The notes beneath the pieces are model-generated. The model was not told the DNA's origin. It did not search any database and saw nothing but the letters and a program-made list of their open reading frames with translations. This document shows, one piece after another, positions 6,528 through 12,665 of a stretch of 15,214 nt of DNA. Source of the stretch: Clostridium sp. CAG:1013 (GTDB lineage: Bacteria; Bacillota; Clostridia; Oscillospirales; Acutalibacteraceae); assembly GCA_000432995.1 (NCBI GenBank), contig HF972662.1:6571-21784 (forward strand), in the 5' to 3' direction. A program made the translations under genes and the position numbers. Every line of letters starts with the position of its first letter. Position 1 is the stretch's first letter.

Positions 6528-7271
6528 TTATCGCTCTTTCAAATCCAACAGGACCGTGTCGAACCAGGGGGCCAGGGTGGTCAGAAGCTCTTTCCGACAC
6601 TCCACAGCTTTGGCAAACTGATCCCCCGGAAGCTGAAGCCTTGCGGCTCCGTGGAACACCCGCACCCGCAGGTCGGAGAATCCCAGGCGGAACAGGGCGT
6701 CCTCTGCTCCTTCTACCTTTTGGAGAATCTCCTCCTGGATGGTCTCCCCAGTGGGCACCCGAGTAGCAAGGCAGGCATAAGCCGGCTTGTTCCAAGTGAA
6801 CAGCCCAGCCTCCTTGGAGAGCCTGCGAACCTCCGCCTTAGTAATGCCGCATTCCCGCAGAGGAGAGCGGACGGAAAGTTCTCCCAGGGCACGCATACCC
6901 GGCCGGTCCCCCGCGTCGTCGGAGGCGTTGGTGCCATCGATCAAAACGGTGTAACCATCGGCCAAAGCCTGCTCCCGCAGGCGCCCAAACAGCGCTCGCT
7001 TACAGTGGTAGCACCGATCTGGGCCATTCTCTGCCACATGGGGCACGGTCAGCACATCCAGTTCCAGTACTGTCAGTTCCATCCCCAGTTGGTCGCAGAG
7101 CCGCCGGGCGTCTTCCAGCTCAAAGGCGGGCTGGAACTGGGTTTTCACAAAATAAGGTTTTACCTGGGCTTTGCAGGCAGTAGCCGCGTACAACAGGTAG
7201 GCGGAATCCACTCCTCCGGAAAAGCCCAGAGCCACCTTGGGACATTCTTCAAAAAACGCTTGCAGGTCCAT
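6528..7271 (-). CDS. larE: LarE, ATP-dependent sulfur transferase for the nickel-pincer cofactor (three-cysteine, probably [4Fe-4S] type)
   Basis: LarE activates the pyridinium carboxylates by adenylylation and adds sulfur. The product is 247 aa with an N-terminal PP-loop ATP-pyrophosphatase motif SGGVDS (18-23). The segment GTNASDDAGDRPGMRAL (113-129) and SPLRECGITKAEVRRLSKEAGL (136-157) are typical. Three cysteines stand out: Cys87 and Cys90 in RCYHCK and Cys167 in KPAYACLATR. Cys167 is at the place of the sacrificial Cys176 of L. plantarum LarE. The extra CxxC is the pattern of LarE forms, such as that of Thermotoga maritima, that bind a [4Fe-4S] cluster and use it for sulfur transfer. The ATG has GAGGGAG before it. 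It is the first gene of larE-larB-larC. I saw no convincing promoter in the 280 bp upstream. Confidence 0.95.
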   Translation of the reverse strand: MDLQAFFEECPKVALGFSGGVDSAYLLYAATACKAQVKPYFVKTQFQPAFELEDARRLCDQLGMELTVLELDVLTVPHVAENGPDRCYHCKRALFGRLREQALADGYTVLIDGTNASDDAGDRPGMRALGELSVRSPLRECGITKAEVRRLSKEAGLFTWNKPAYACLATRVPTGETIQEEILQKVEGAEDALFRLGFSDLRVRVFHGAARLQLPGDQFAKAVECRKELLTTLAPWFDTVLLDLKER

Positions 7272-7381
7272 CTTTCTCCCTCATTGAAACAAAAGGAAAC
7301 AAACCCGGCACGCTGCGGCGCGCCCGATCTGCTTCCTGCGATCTTTTCACCAAATTCTATTGTTCAAATGATACGTTCTTA

Positions 7382-7530
7382 CGCCCTTCGGGGCGGGGAC
7401 TTCCTTCCTGGAAGTCCCTTACAGTTTACAGGAGAAACTCCCTCGCGTCAAGGGGAGAAATTCTCAGCGCCCCCAGCGCTCCCAGCGTTTTCCTCCCCTA
7501 CAATGCTTCCCGGGGAGGAAAACCAACGCT
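7382..7530 (+). other. Hairpin-rich leader/intergenic element before the GH25 gene
   Basis: This stretch in the 282-bp larE/GH25 gap contains several perfect inverted repeats in a row. CGCCC-TTCG-GGGCG (7382-7395) is a UUCG tetraloop hairpin. GGGACTTCC-5 nt-GGAAGTCCC follows at once (7396-7418). TTTTCCTCCCC-13 nt-GGGGAGGAAAA spans 7488-7522, with AGCG/CGCT flanks at 7484-7487 and 7527-7530. Three CAGCG units occur at 9-bp spacing (7465-7487). It may be a structured 5' leader of the GH25 gene, a dispersed palindromic repeat or a small RNA. No known riboswitch signature was recognised. The perfect stems make chance unlikely, but direction and function are unknown. Confidence 0.5.
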
Positions 7531-7553
7531 CTTTTGAAAGGAGGGGCACATCT

Positions 7554-8375
7554 ATGACAAAAGGCGTGGACATTTCTGAAATGAACGGCAGTGTGGACTT
7601 TGCCGCTCTGAAAAGTGCAGGGGTGGAGTTCGTCATCATCCGCTGCGGATTCGGCTCGGACTATATCAACCAGGACGACAAGCGTTTTGAGGAAAATGTC
7701 CGGAAAGCGGAATCGGCCGGGATGCCCTGGGGAGCCTACCTCTACTCCTACGCCACCACCACTTTCATGGCCCAAAGCGAGGCTCAGCACACCCTTCGGA
7801 TGCTGAAGGGACGAAAGCCCCTGTACGGCGTGTGGTACGACGTGGAGGACGGCTCCCAGACCGGGGCGGACCTGGTCTCCCTCTGTGAGACCTACTGCTC
7901 CGCCCTGGAAGAAGCCGGGCTCTACTGCGGTATCTATTCCATGCTGTCCTGGCTCAACGGGAAGCTAAACAGTTCCCGCCTGGACAAGTACGACAAATGG
8001 GTGGCTCAATGGTCCAGCTCCTGCGACTACAAAAAGCCCTACGGCATGTGGCAGTACACAGACAGCTGGACCATCGGAGGGAAGGCCTTTGACGGCAACT
8101 ACGCTTACAAGGACTATCCCAGCTTGATAGATCCCCAAGAAAAGGAGGAAGATGCCATGACAGAAGCTCAAGTAAAGGCCATCGCAGAAAAAGCTATCGC
8201 GGACTACTTCGCCGGTCTTGAGAAAAAAACTGTATCCGACTGGGCTCAGGAGGCGGTGGAATTCGTTCAGAACCATGGGCTGATGAACGGCGATACAGAC
8301 GGAAATTTCCGTCCTCAAAGCCCTATCACCCGTCAGGAAGTGGCAGCGGTACTGCAAAACATTTTTCAGAAATAA
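7554..8375 (+). CDS. GH25 family lysozyme with C-terminal SLH-like segment
   Basis: A 273-aa predicted muramidase that cleaves the MurNAc-GlcNAc bond of peptidoglycan. The GH25 catalytic domain spans about residues 2-192: GVDISEMNG holds Asp6, YDVED holds Asp96 and Glu98 (the usual catalytic acidic pair), and WQYTD (166-170) is the typical late strand. The tail, residues 226-272 (VSDWAQEAVEFVQNHGLMNG, then DGNFRPQSPITRQEVAAVLQ), is one S-layer homology-type repeat. The ATG is chosen for its AAAGGAGGGG ribosome binding site and because it begins the GH25 fold; the open frame upstream is antisense to larE and larB. There is no signal peptide, as in phage endolysins, but no holin or other phage gene is nearby. 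It could be a domesticated endolysin or be exported by an unusual route. Confidence 0.92.
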   Translation: MTKGVDISEMNGSVDFAALKSAGVEFVIIRCGFGSDYINQDDKRFEENVRKAESAGMPWGAYLYSYATTTFMAQSEAQHTLRMLKGRKPLYGVWYDVEDGSQTGADLVSLCETYCSALEEAGLYCGIYSMLSWLNGKLNSSRLDKYDKWVAQWSSSCDYKKPYGMWQYTDSWTIGGKAFDGNYAYKDYPSLIDPQEKEEDAMTEAQVKAIAEKAIADYFAGLEKKTVSDWAQEAVEFVQNHGLMNGDTDGNFRPQSPITRQEVAAVLQNIFQK

Positions 8376-8386
8376 GTGACCGCATG

Positions 8387-8414
8387 GAAAAAGCCGGGAT
8401 TTCCCGGCTTTTTC
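8387..8414. terminator. Bidirectional intrinsic terminator
   Basis: GAAAAAGCCGGG (8387-8398) and CCCGGCTTTTTC (8403-8414) pair perfectly around an ATTT loop, with more T downstream on the plus strand. It lies 12 bp after the GH25 stop and 28 bp past the stop of the minus-strand gene at 8442, so it can end both convergent transcripts. Confidence 0.93.
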
Positions 8415-8441
8415 TTTTTCCTTTACTGCTATTTTTAAATG

Positions 8442-8933
8442 TTAAAAATGGGCCTCGTAATAGTAGAACCCCTCCCCGATCTCACGGGTAAATCCGTAAT
8501 TGTCTCCCTCTGCCTGCCAGGAAAAGCCTCCGTCCTGAGGTGTGAGCTCCGTCTCCACCCCCTGAAAGGCTCTGGGGCCATTGGGAGAATAGTAGAACCC
8601 GTAATAACTGGAAGAGGGCGTCAGTCCCCAGCCGTGGCAGGTGAATTCCACAAATGCGTCCTCCGGATTCAGACTGTTCTGCCCCACCACCTGGGCTTCC
8701 CGAATAAAGCTAGGCAGAGATTGATCCTCCGGCAGAGCACCGCTTTCCAAGCACTTCTGGGAGAAAGACAAAAGTTCTTCCTGGTGGGCGGCCACCTCCC
8801 GAGCATACCGGCGCTCCAAGCTGCCGGGAATCAAAGGAGAACCGAAATACTGCATCAGTCCGTACACTCCGAGACAAACTACCGCCAGCCCAACCAAAAC
8901 GCACACAGGGATCAAAAATCGTTTCTTTTTCAT
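8442..8933 (-). CDS. Hypothetical membrane-anchored protein
   Basis: A 163-aa protein I do not recognise. It begins MKKKRFLIPVCVLVGLAVVC, a basic N-terminus and one membrane segment (about residues 6-28) that acts as an anchor or uncleaved signal. There is no good lipobox. The rest is predicted to be extracytoplasmic: a polar helical stretch (about 38-80) followed by a part rich in aromatic residues and Gly (HGWGLTPSSSYYGFYYSPNG, later DNYGFTREIGEGFYYYEAHF), suggesting beta strands. The ATG is 4 bp after the traX stop and its AGGAGG site lies inside the last codons of traX, so translation is probably coupled to traX. Confidence 0.8.
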   Translation of the reverse strand: MKKKRFLIPVCVLVGLAVVCLGVYGLMQYFGSPLIPGSLERRYAREVAAHQEELLSFSQKCLESGALPEDQSLPSFIREAQVVGQNSLNPEDAFVEFTCHGWGLTPSSSYYGFYYSPNGPRAFQGVETELTPQDGGFSWQAEGDNYGFTREIGEGFYYYEAHF

Positions 8934-8937
8934 GGCT

Positions 8938-9738
8938 TCAACCTCCTAACAACTGAGACCAAGACAAGAATGTAGGCCCGTAAAGGGCGTAATCCACAAG
9001 GAACAGCACCGTCAGATGAGCGGGATAGAAGATGTAGAAAAACCACTTTCCTTTGCGGCTGCCAGGCTGACCATTGCAGAGTGCCACCAATCCCACTCCC
9101 AGAAGAGCGAACACCGTCTGCCGAACCGTGTACCAAAACAGGGAAAGATCCCCCATCCACCAAAGGGGTGAGGAAAAACCGGAGAAATTAGCCACCACAA
9201 TATAGAAGAAGGCCGTCACCGAACCCAAGGCGACCAACCGAGCGGTTTTATTCTCAAAGAACAGGTAGGGCATCAGGACGAACAGCACCCCGAATCCGCC
9301 GTAATCCGTGCCCGCCATTTCGCACAGCAGAACGATGGCCGCCACGGGGAACACTGCCACCCAACCCCGACCCTTACTCCTGCAGAATTTTACGATCTCA
9401 CAGCAGACCGCCCCGGCGAACAGGGTAAAGAACACATTGGAGGCGGCAAAGTGGGGCGGAATGGGTTGGTCCAGAGCCAGCTGGTAGGGCAGCTCAGAGA
9501 TCACCGCGAAGAGAAACAGCCTGCCCAAATACCGCCGGGCGCTGTGGGTGTACACGCACCCCTGAGCGATACCGTAGGCAAAGATGGGAAAAGCCATCCT
9601 TCCCACCAGGCGCATGATATCGTATAGCCCCAGATCAAAGATCAAAGGCGGACTGTATGTGATCAGAACCGCGGCAGTATGGTCGATGAACATGGAGACA
9701 ATAGCGATCCATTTTACAACGTTCCAGGTCACGGTCAT
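8938..9738 (-). CDS. TraX family integral membrane protein
   Basis: A 266-aa polytopic membrane protein of the TraX family. The founding member, from the F plasmid, N-acetylates pilin; chromosomal Firmicutes members have no established substrate and are likely membrane acyltransferases. Visible marks are KWIAIVSMFIDHTAAVL near the N-terminus, a GRMAFPIFAYGIAQG segment, RRYLGRLFLFAVISELPYQLA, and near the end KWFFYIFYPAHLTVLFLV, all typical of TraX. About eight or more hydrophobic segments occur. The start MTVTW is chosen because GGGGG lies just before it; in-frame ATG codons further up lack a ribosome binding site and overlap the promoter. No conjugation genes are near, so a pilin role is unlikely. 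It is co-transcribed with the small protein at 8442. Confidence 0.88.
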   Translation of the reverse strand: MTVTWNVVKWIAIVSMFIDHTAAVLITYSPPLIFDLGLYDIMRLVGRMAFPIFAYGIAQGCVYTHSARRYLGRLFLFAVISELPYQLALDQPIPPHFAASNVFFTLFAGAVCCEIVKFCRSKGRGWVAVFPVAAIVLLCEMAGTDYGGFGVLFVLMPYLFFENKTARLVALGSVTAFFYIVVANFSGFSSPLWWMGDLSLFWYTVRQTVFALLGVGLVALCNGQPGSRKGKWFFYIFYPAHLTVLFLVDYALYGPTFLSWSQLLGG

Positions 9739-9763
9739 TCCCCCTGTTGGTAGGTTTGAGTTC

Positions 9764-9792
9764 ATCATAGCACGGCCAAAGGGAAAATACAA
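9764..9792 (-). promoter_or_regulatory. Promoter of traX and the downstream small gene
   Basis: Minus strand: -35 TTGTAT (9787-9792), a 17-bp spacer, -10 TATGAT (9764-9769). The predicted start is near 9757, giving a short leader of about 20 nt before the chosen traX ATG. This supports that ATG over upstream in-frame codons. Confidence 0.7.
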
Positions 9793-9810
9793 CCTATGTA
9801 AGAAAACCGT

Positions 9811-9841
9811 AAAAAACACCCCCGGGCAAACTGCTCGGGGG
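9811..9841 (-). terminator. Intrinsic terminator of galE
   Basis: On the minus strand, CCCCCGAGC pairs with GCCCGGGGG (one G-U) around AGTTT, followed by TGTTTTTT. It lies about 80 bp after the galE stop and before the traX promoter, so galE and traX are separate transcripts. Confidence 0.88.
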
Positions 9842-9919
9842 CTCCTGAATGGCACTTGTTCTCTTTTTGTTTCGTTGGCGACGGTTCACTCTCCGCGAAC
9901 TTAGCCTTTTGACTGCTGT

Positions 9920-10909
9920 TTACTTCTGATAGCCGTTGGGATGGTTCTTATGCCAGTTCCAAGCGGAGGCGATGATGGTCTCCAGATCATCGTACTGGGG
10001 TTTCCAGTGGAGAACCGTTTTTGCCTTGTCGCTGGAGGCTACCAGCTGAGCAGGGTCGCCTGCCCGACGGGGGGATTCCACTGCGGGAATAGGATGACCT
10101 GTCACCTTCCGGGCAGTATCGATCACTTCTTTGACTGTGAAGCCTACGCCGTTGCCCAGATTGAAAATGGAGCTCTCGCCGCCATTGTTCAAATACTCCA
10201 TGGCCAGGATGTGTGCCTGTGCCAGGTCGGTAACGTGAATGTAGTCACGCACGCAGGTGCCGTCCCGGGTATCGTAGTCGTCCCCGTAAATGCTCACGGA
10301 TTCCCGCTTGCCCAGAGGCACTTGGAGAATCAGGGGGATCAGGTGGGTCTCCGGATTGTGAGCCTCGCCGATCTCACCGCTCTTATGTGCGCCGCAGGCG
10401 TTGAAATACCGCAGAGACACATACCGCAGGCCGTGGGCCTGGCCCACCCAGTGGAACATCCTCTCCATGGAGAGTTTGGTCTCTCCGTAGGTGTTGGTGG
10501 GATGAGTGGGATCCGTCTCCAGGATGGGAATGTTCTCCGGCTCGCCGTAGGTGGCAGCAGTGGAGGAGAACACGATCTTCCCGATGCCGTGAGCCACCAT
10601 GGCTTCCAAAAGCACCTTGGTGCCGCACAGATTGTTGTCATAGTACTTCAGGGGATCGGTCATGCTTTCCCCCACCAGGGAATTGGCGGCAAAATGGATG
10701 ACGCCGTCAATCTTTTCCTTTTGGAACAGATCGTCCAGAAAAGCCCGGTCCCGGATATCCCCCTGATAGAACCGCGCCTTGGGATGAACAGCCTCCCGGT
10801 GGCCTGTTTCCAGGTTGTCCGCGATGACTACCTCCACGCCGTTGTCGATGAGTTCGTACGCTGTGTGAGAGCCGATGTAGCCGGCTCCGCCCAATACCAA
10901 AACCGCCAT
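9920..10909 (-). CDS. galE: UDP-glucose 4-epimerase
   Basis: GalE interconverts UDP-glucose and UDP-galactose, feeding galactose use (Leloir pathway) and surface polysaccharide synthesis. The product is 329 aa, normal for the family, an extended short-chain dehydrogenase. It has the NAD-binding motif GGAGYIGS (GxxGxxG at 7, 10, 13), the acidic residue Asp31 after beta-2, FAANSLVGES (73-82), FSSTAATYG (114-122) with the catalytic Ser/Thr, and YGETK with Tyr141 and Lys145. RYFNACGA and DYIHVTDLAQAH are also typical. The start is MAVLVLGG because AGGAGG is 9 nt upstream; an upstream in-frame ATG would lie ahead of the promoter. It is single-gene by layout, with its own promoter and terminator. 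Other galactose genes are absent here. Confidence 0.97.
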   Translation of the reverse strand: MAVLVLGGAGYIGSHTAYELIDNGVEVVIADNLETGHREAVHPKARFYQGDIRDRAFLDDLFQKEKIDGVIHFAANSLVGESMTDPLKYYDNNLCGTKVLLEAMVAHGIGKIVFSSTAATYGEPENIPILETDPTHPTNTYGETKLSMERMFHWVGQAHGLRYVSLRYFNACGAHKSGEIGEAHNPETHLIPLILQVPLGKRESVSIYGDDYDTRDGTCVRDYIHVTDLAQAHILAMEYLNNGGESSIFNLGNGVGFTVKEVIDTARKVTGHPIPAVESPRRAGDPAQLVASSDKAKTVLHWKPQYDDLETIIASAWNWHKNHPNGYQK

Positions 10910-10945
10910 GACGCATAACCTCCTATGTAATTTTTCCGCAGCAGG

Positions 10946-10974
10946 TTGCTTTCTGCTTTCACTGTTATTATAAT
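10946..10974 (+). promoter_or_regulatory. Promoter of the AraC-type regulator
   Basis: Plus strand: -35 TTGCTT (10946-10951), a 17-bp spacer, -10 TATAAT (10969-10974). The -10 overlaps the galE -10 on the other strand through the palindrome ATTATAAT (10967-10974). The leader to the ATG at 11037 would be about 55 nt. Confidence 0.65.
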
Positions 10975-10996
10975 GAGTTTGAACGCAGGAAATCAA
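10967..10996 (-). promoter_or_regulatory. Promoter of galE
   Basis: Minus strand: -35 TTGATT (10991-10996), an 18-bp spacer, consensus -10 TATAAT (10967-10972). The predicted start is near 10960, giving a leader of about 50 nt. It shares its -10 with the divergent promoter. Confidence 0.75.
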
Positions 10997-11036
10997 CAAG
11001 GATATTGGCCGCTTCTTTTCTTATATTGAGGTTTTT

Positions 11037-11933
11037 ATGGAATTACGGGTTAATAAAGAGAAACGAGAGCTGAAATCTCACGGCACCTACGAATTTCCGG
11101 TAAATATCAGCCGAAAAAGGATCTCTTCCTACGAGACCGGTTCCTTCCCCTGGCACTGGCACAACGAGGTAGAACTGACCCTGGTCCTCTCCGGAGAGAT
11201 CGACTACCGGGTCAACGACAGCAACTATCGGCTTCGGGAAGGAGAAGGACTTTTCTGCAACGCCAACGCCCTCCACGCCGGCAGCCGTGTGGGTGACTCC
11301 GACTGTGACTATCTGTCGGTCTCCTTTCATCCCAGGCTGCTGGGAGGCTACGAAGGCTGCGTCATCCGGAGAAAATTCGTGGACACCATCGTCAACGGCG
11401 AACATCCCTCTATGCCTCTTTCCCCAGAGGAGGAGTGGCAAAAAGAGATCCTGGAGACACTTAGCCGAATTTACCGCTTGACCCAGGACCGATCCGAAAT
11501 CTTCGAGCTGGAAGTGCAGCGTCTCCTGCTGGGGATCTGGGGAGAACTGTTCAGCCACTGGGAGGAACAGTCCCCCGCTCCCTCCGATCCGGAGAAAATC
11601 GAACGCCTGCGAGTGATCCTGGCATATCTCCACCAACACTACGGGGAAAAGATCACCTTGGAGGATGTGGCAAAAGAAGTGGGCCTGTGCAAAAGCGAGT
11701 GCTGCCGGTTTTTCCGGCGGCAGATGCGCCAGTCCCTGTTCGACTACCTGCTGGATTACCGCATTGGCAGGAGTCTGCCCCTGCTGCGAGAGGGAAAAGC
11801 CACCGTGGCGGAAGTGGCTTCCTTAGTGGGATTTTCCAACCCTGCCTACTTTTCCAAGGTCTTTCGAGGCCGAATGAAACGCTCGCCCAGGGAATACCGC
11901 CTGGCCAAGGGCGAAGAACAGAAAAGCGCCTAA
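11037..11933 (+). CDS. AraC family transcriptional regulator with cupin sensor domain
   Basis: A 298-aa regulator. The N-terminal part (about 20-120) is a cupin-like ligand-binding domain with FPWHWHNEVELTLVLSGEI (37-55), where His40 and His42 are the usual cupin histidines, followed by REGEGLFCNANALHAG. A linker helix region follows. The C-terminus (about 195-292) has two helix-turn-helix motifs: ITLEDVAKEVGLCKSECCRF and TVAEVASLVGFSNPAYFSKV, ending in the AraC signature SPREYR. The ligand is probably a sugar or another small molecule but cannot be told. The ATG has GAGG 5 nt before it. It is divergent from galE and its promoter overlaps that of galE, so auto-control or galE control is possible. 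Two genes follow closely on the same strand. Confidence 0.93.
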   Translation: MELRVNKEKRELKSHGTYEFPVNISRKRISSYETGSFPWHWHNEVELTLVLSGEIDYRVNDSNYRLREGEGLFCNANALHAGSRVGDSDCDYLSVSFHPRLLGGYEGCVIRRKFVDTIVNGEHPSMPLSPEEEWQKEILETLSRIYRLTQDRSEIFELEVQRLLLGIWGELFSHWEEQSPAPSDPEKIERLRVILAYLHQHYGEKITLEDVAKEVGLCKSECCRFFRRQMRQSLFDYLLDYRIGRSLPLLREGKATVAEVASLVGFSNPAYFSKVFRGRMKRSPREYRLAKGEEQKSA

Positions 11934-11954
11934 CACGGGGAAAGGAGAAGTCTG

Positions 11955-12665
11955 ATGAAAGGTCATTTGGAACGTTTTTCCCTGGAAGGCCGTCCCTGCG
12001 CCGCTCTTGTACCCGAGGGGCAAGGACCTTTCCCGGTGCTTTGTCTGTGCGGATGGAACTTAGCTGACCGACTACCCATTTTGGGAGAAGCTCTGCCATC
12101 CGTGGCGCTGCTGTTCGTAACTGCGGAGGGAGATCGTGACTTCACACCATGGCCAGCCCCAGGGATCCGGAAAGGGGAACACTTTCTCGGCGAAGGGGAA
12201 TCTTATCTCCGCATTGTAATAGAAAAGGCCCTGTCCTACGGAGTGGAGCGCTTTTCCTTCAGCGACCGTTGGGAGGAACGGGCCATTTTGGGATACTCTC
12301 TAGGGGGACTGTTTGCTTTGTGGGCACAGAGCCAAGGGCAGTTCTTTCAAACTGCCGCTTCCCTGTCCGGGTCCCTGTGGTACCCCGGCTGGATGGACTA
12401 CCTGCGATCCCACCCGCCCCGGAAGGAAGAAAGCGTCTACCTTTCCCTGGGGGATCGGGAAGAACTGGGTGGTCCTCCCCTGCTGCGCACGGTGGGAGAC
12501 TGTACCCGCCAGGCCCATGAGTTTTATCAATCTCTGGAGCTGGACACCATTTTGGAATGGAACAAGGGCGGTCACGGAAAAGGCGTGGAAGGCCGATGGA
12601 AAAAAGCCCTGGCTTGGACATCTGCCCGGGTGACCAGAGCAAGAGAAAGGAGCATCACGGAATGA
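11955..12665 (+). CDS. Alpha/beta hydrolase (putative esterase)
   Basis: A 236-aa cytosolic alpha/beta hydrolase. The nucleophile elbow is GYSLGG with Ser115; SLGDREE (164-170) gives a likely acid, Asp167 or Glu169, and His207 in GGHGKG fits the catalytic histidine. The layout (ERAILGYSLGGLFALWA, then AASLSGSLWYPG) resembles the esterase D/IroE group (putative esterase family), which includes siderophore and acyl-ester hydrolases. The substrate is unknown. The ATG has AAAGGAG 8 nt before it, 21 bp after the araC-type gene. The stop overlaps the rarA start by ATGA, so translation is coupled. Length is near the low end for this family. Confidence 0.82.
   Translation: MKGHLERFSLEGRPCAALVPEGQGPFPVLCLCGWNLADRLPILGEALPSVALLFVTAEGDRDFTPWPAPGIRKGEHFLGEGESYLRIVIEKALSYGVERFSFSDRWEERAILGYSLGGLFALWAQSQGQFFQTAASLSGSLWYPGWMDYLRSHPPRKEESVYLSLGDREELGGPPLLRTVGDCTRQAHEFYQSLELDTILEWNKGGHGKGVEGRWKKALAWTSARVTRARERSITE

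Noticed and set aside
5991..7553. Upstream extension of the GH25 open frame across larB and larE
   Set aside because: It is antisense to two well-defined genes. The GH25 fold begins at the ATG at 7554, which has a strong ribosome binding site.
7554..8375. A prophage region around the GH25 gene
   Set aside because: Flanking genes are metabolic; there is no holin, integrase, tail or capsid gene and no attachment-site repeat.
8938..9855. Longer traX product starting at 9855 or at the ATG codons near 9768
   Set aside because: The extension runs through the galE terminator and the traX promoter and lacks ribosome binding sites.
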